Shown: one piece after another, positions 62,059 through 64,000 of the stretch
How positions within the stretch are numbered: position 1 is the first letter of the stretch
Layout of the letters: every line of letters begins with the position of its first letter
Source of the DNA: Pseudanabaena sp.
Lineage (GTDB): Bacteria > Cyanobacteriota > Cyanobacteriia > Pseudanabaenales > Pseudanabaenaceae
DNA length: 64,000 nucleotides
Reading direction: 5' to 3'
Assembly (NCBI GenBank): GCA_003249035.1
Contig: QBMK01000002.1
Location: 189,588 to 253,587 of the forward strand
Notes under the pieces: model-generated
Database searches by the model: none
Told to the model about the DNA's origin: nothing
The model's input: the letters and a program-made list of their open reading frames with translations, nothing else
Position numbers and translations under genes: made by a program

Positions 62059-64000
62059 TTATTTTTGATCGGCAAGAATTACTGCAATTTTATTAATCGC
62101 AATGCTATACCATTTTTGCATTCTGAGAAGTTCTCCTCCAAGAGGCAATGTCGGTGGGAAATCGCAGATGTAGTTTAATTCGCGCAAAGCCGAGACGATC
62201 GCACTTGGAGAAATCCACCATTGCTGGGCTAAATCTAAGAGATTGAGAATCTTGATATTCTCTAAATCGAGAGATTGAATTTGGGAGCGAAATTCGTCGA
62301 TGGAAGGGACTGGGGGAATATTGGAGCCGAGATAGATATAGTCAGGTTGCGCGATCGCAATTAGCCATTGTAGATGGGTGAAAGATGGTGGCAAAGTCCA
62401 AAGCACGATTGCTTCGTAATTGCGATCGCGGTTTGGGCGATCGCAATCGACATCACCTTTAAATTTATCGGCAGGGCGATCGCAGCCATATAGCAATAAT
62501 GGACGAGGTAGAGGTCTTGGCGCTTCGATGAGTTTCTGCCATTGAGGAAACTTCGTAATTATCGGAGCAGGGTTATATTGCAATTGCAATTGCTTAGGCG
62601 AATTTTGAGAACTTTTCATCGCTGTACCTGTTGCTTCGCGAATGCCAACTACTTCTAATTCTACTGAAGTTGTATCTTGCCATTGATTCGCACGTAGCTT
62701 ATAAGCAATATCCACATAATCAGGCACAGGACAATATTCTCCCCACCGCCATGCAATCGCTTTCAGCTTTTCTCCACTCCCAGTATCGAGTGTAAGCGAA
62801 AGATGTTTGACTTTATCCTTGCCGCGAGTTTGTTGAGCAAGTACTCGCACATTTTCGCTATAAAACACAGGATCGGGATTACCAAGACCACAGGGTTGGA
62901 GGCGATCGCAAGCTTGCAGCATCGTCATCGATATATCATTGAGATCGGCAAGCACATCGACATTAATCAGCGGCATGATGTGGCTAGGAAGAAGATTTTC
63001 GCGATCGGCGAATTCTCTCAATCCGCTTCGCAATTTTTCCATGTTCTCCGCAGGAAGTGTAAAACCTCCTGCCGCCTTATGTCCTCCGCCTTTATTCCTT
63101 ATATTCGCGATATATTCTAGGGAATGGAAGACATGGAATTCAGGAATACCACGAACTGAGAAGCGTACAGTTGCACCTTGATGTTTGGATTCTAAATCTT
63201 CTTCATGAGCATCTTCATAACTACCAATAAAAACGGGTGCTCCATAACGCTCAACTAGACGTGAAGCCACGATACCGATTACGCCGTGATGCCAGCCATT
63301 GCCCTTTGGTAAATCTTGATCGCCGCTAGGCAATGTAGATTTCTTCTTTTTAGTTTTAGCAGGGGTGAGTGCATTTTGAACTTCTCGATCAACAATCACC
63401 AAAACGCGCTCTTGAGTAATATCAAAACCATCTAAACGCCTCTTAGTCATATAGGCGATCGCCTCTTCTTCAATCTCTTTACAAAGATCTTGGCGCTTGC
63501 GATTAGTTGCCTCGCATTCTTGGGCTAATCTTCCCGCCTCTATTACATCACTGGAAGTCAAAAGATCAATGATTATTTTGGGATCGCCAATTCTACCAAT
63601 CGCATTAATGCGCGGTCCCAAGCCAAAACCGATTGCTTCAGGTTTCATCCCAATTTTTTTGTCTTTGTGAATCTCTGATGCCTCAATCAGAGCAATAATT
63701 CCAATTACTTTGGAACGAGATAGCAAGCGCAAACCTTTTTTGACAAGGCGGCGATTAATACCTGTGAGTGAGGCAAGATCGGCGATCGTGCCAAGGGTAA
63801 ATAATTCTAATAAAGGATTTTCTAATTCAGCGCGTTTGCCAAAGCGATCGCTTAATTCTAGAGCCAGAACATAAGCAACACCGACACCAGCGATCGCTGC
63901 ATAGGGTGAATTGGGATCAACCTGATATTTCGGATTGAGGATCGCCGTTGCAGGAGGGATTTTGCAAGGGGCTTCAGGTACTTCGTGATGATCTGTAACA
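62059..64000 (-). CDS. recJ: Single-strand DNA exonuclease RecJ (5' end outside window)
   Basis: 5'-3' single-strand exonuclease of recombination and mismatch or base-excision repair. The reading frame is open to the window edge and enters as VTDHHEVPE, the DHH metal motif, so the start lies beyond 64000. Then come GLGPRINAIGRIGDP, a linker, the DHHA1 region with NKGGGHKAAGGFTLP, and an OB-like part (DKVKHLSLTLDTGSGEKLKA). The last about 170 residues, after the OB part, look like a cyanobacterial extension. An ATG at 63732 is internal, not the start. Confidence 0.92.
   Translation of the reverse strand, partial: VTDHHEVPEAPCKIPPATAILNPKYQVDPNSPYAAIAGVGVAYVLALELSDRFGKRAELENPLLELFTLGTIADLASLTGINRRLVKKGLRLLSRSKVIGIIALIEASEIHKDKKIGMKPEAIGFGLGPRINAIGRIGDPKIIIDLLTSSDVIEAGRLAQECEATNRKRQDLCKEIEEEAIAYMTKRRLDGFDITQERVLVIVDREVQNALTPAKTKKKKSTLPSGDQDLPKGNGWHHGVIGIVASRLVERYGAPVFIGSYEDAHEEDLESKHQGATVRFSVRGIPEFHVFHSLEYIANIRNKGGGHKAAGGFTLPAENMEKLRSGLREFADRENLLPSHIMPLINVDVLADLNDISMTMLQACDRLQPCGLGNPDPVFYSENVRVLAQQTRGKDKVKHLSLTLDTGSGEKLKAIAWRWGEYCPVPDYVDIAYKLRANQWQDTTSVELEVVGIREATGTAMKSSQNSPKQLQLQYNPAPIITKFPQWQKLIEAPRPLPRPLLLYGCDRPADKFKGDVDCDRPNRDRNYEAIVLWTLPPSFTHLQWLIAIAQPDYIYLGSNIPPVPSIDEFRSQIQSLDLENIKILNLLDLAQQWWISPSAIVSALRELNYICDFPPTLPLGGELLRMQKWYSIAINKIAVILADQK

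Noticed and set aside
63732-63732. Start of the recJ-like gene at the ATG at 63732
   Set aside because: The frame stays open to the window edge and includes the DHH motif upstream, so this Met is internal.

Overview
The window reads as cyanobacterial chromosome. It carries phycocyanobilin:ferredoxin oxidoreductase (pcyA), heme oxygenase, a ferrochelatase with a chlorophyll-binding-type C-terminal helix, the ndhC-ndhK-ndhJ cluster, a UPF0367 protein and a DUF1400 hydrolase. The octamer GCGATCGC (HIP1) is frequent, for example at 8768-8775 and 22515-22522. A filamentous Pseudanabaena-like host is my guess, not something the sequence proves. I found no tRNA, rRNA or CRISPR array.

Region 1 (221-29652): every gene lies on the minus strand. 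First come a glutamate decarboxylase with a YrhK-like membrane protein, a DUF1400 hydrolase, MarC and a universal stress protein. Next is a sulfatase island: an exported HAD hydrolase, HdeD, four sulfatases, two formylglycine-generating enzymes (FGE), two exported paralogues of unknown family, DUF1269, and a SulP transporter beside an unknown membrane protein. The first sulfatase and first FGE both have signal peptides. The other sulfatases and the second FGE have none, so maturation may be matched by compartment. The stretch from about 7000 to 11250 is visibly GC-rich, as expected of acquired DNA. A methyltransferase and a 5'-nucleotidase follow.

Region 2 (30085-42620): a glutamate-receptor-like channel with uppP, a DUF1800/DUF1501 pair, a ZIP-like transporter split by a cyclic-nucleotide-binding domain, DUF1003, an LTXXQ protein, a candidate structured RNA, pcyA, an M48-like protein without its zinc motif, and decayed IS630 and IS256 copies.

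Region 3 (42690-64000): a 14-repeat WD40 STAND-type ATPase next to a kinase fused to the same kind of ATPase, malate dehydrogenase, rodA, an ABC ATPase, ndhCKJ, ho1 and hemH facing each other, cobK, a zinc-ribbon kinase with an FGE-like domain, DUF2993, a GNAT enzyme, an IS5 remnant, and recJ cut by the window edge.

Many intergenic spaces hold long perfect or near-perfect hairpins. They include a 101-bp two-hairpin repeat family whose arms differ between copies yet stay paired, and an AAAACCC-ended hairpin class that also sits between divergent genes, where it cannot be a terminator.
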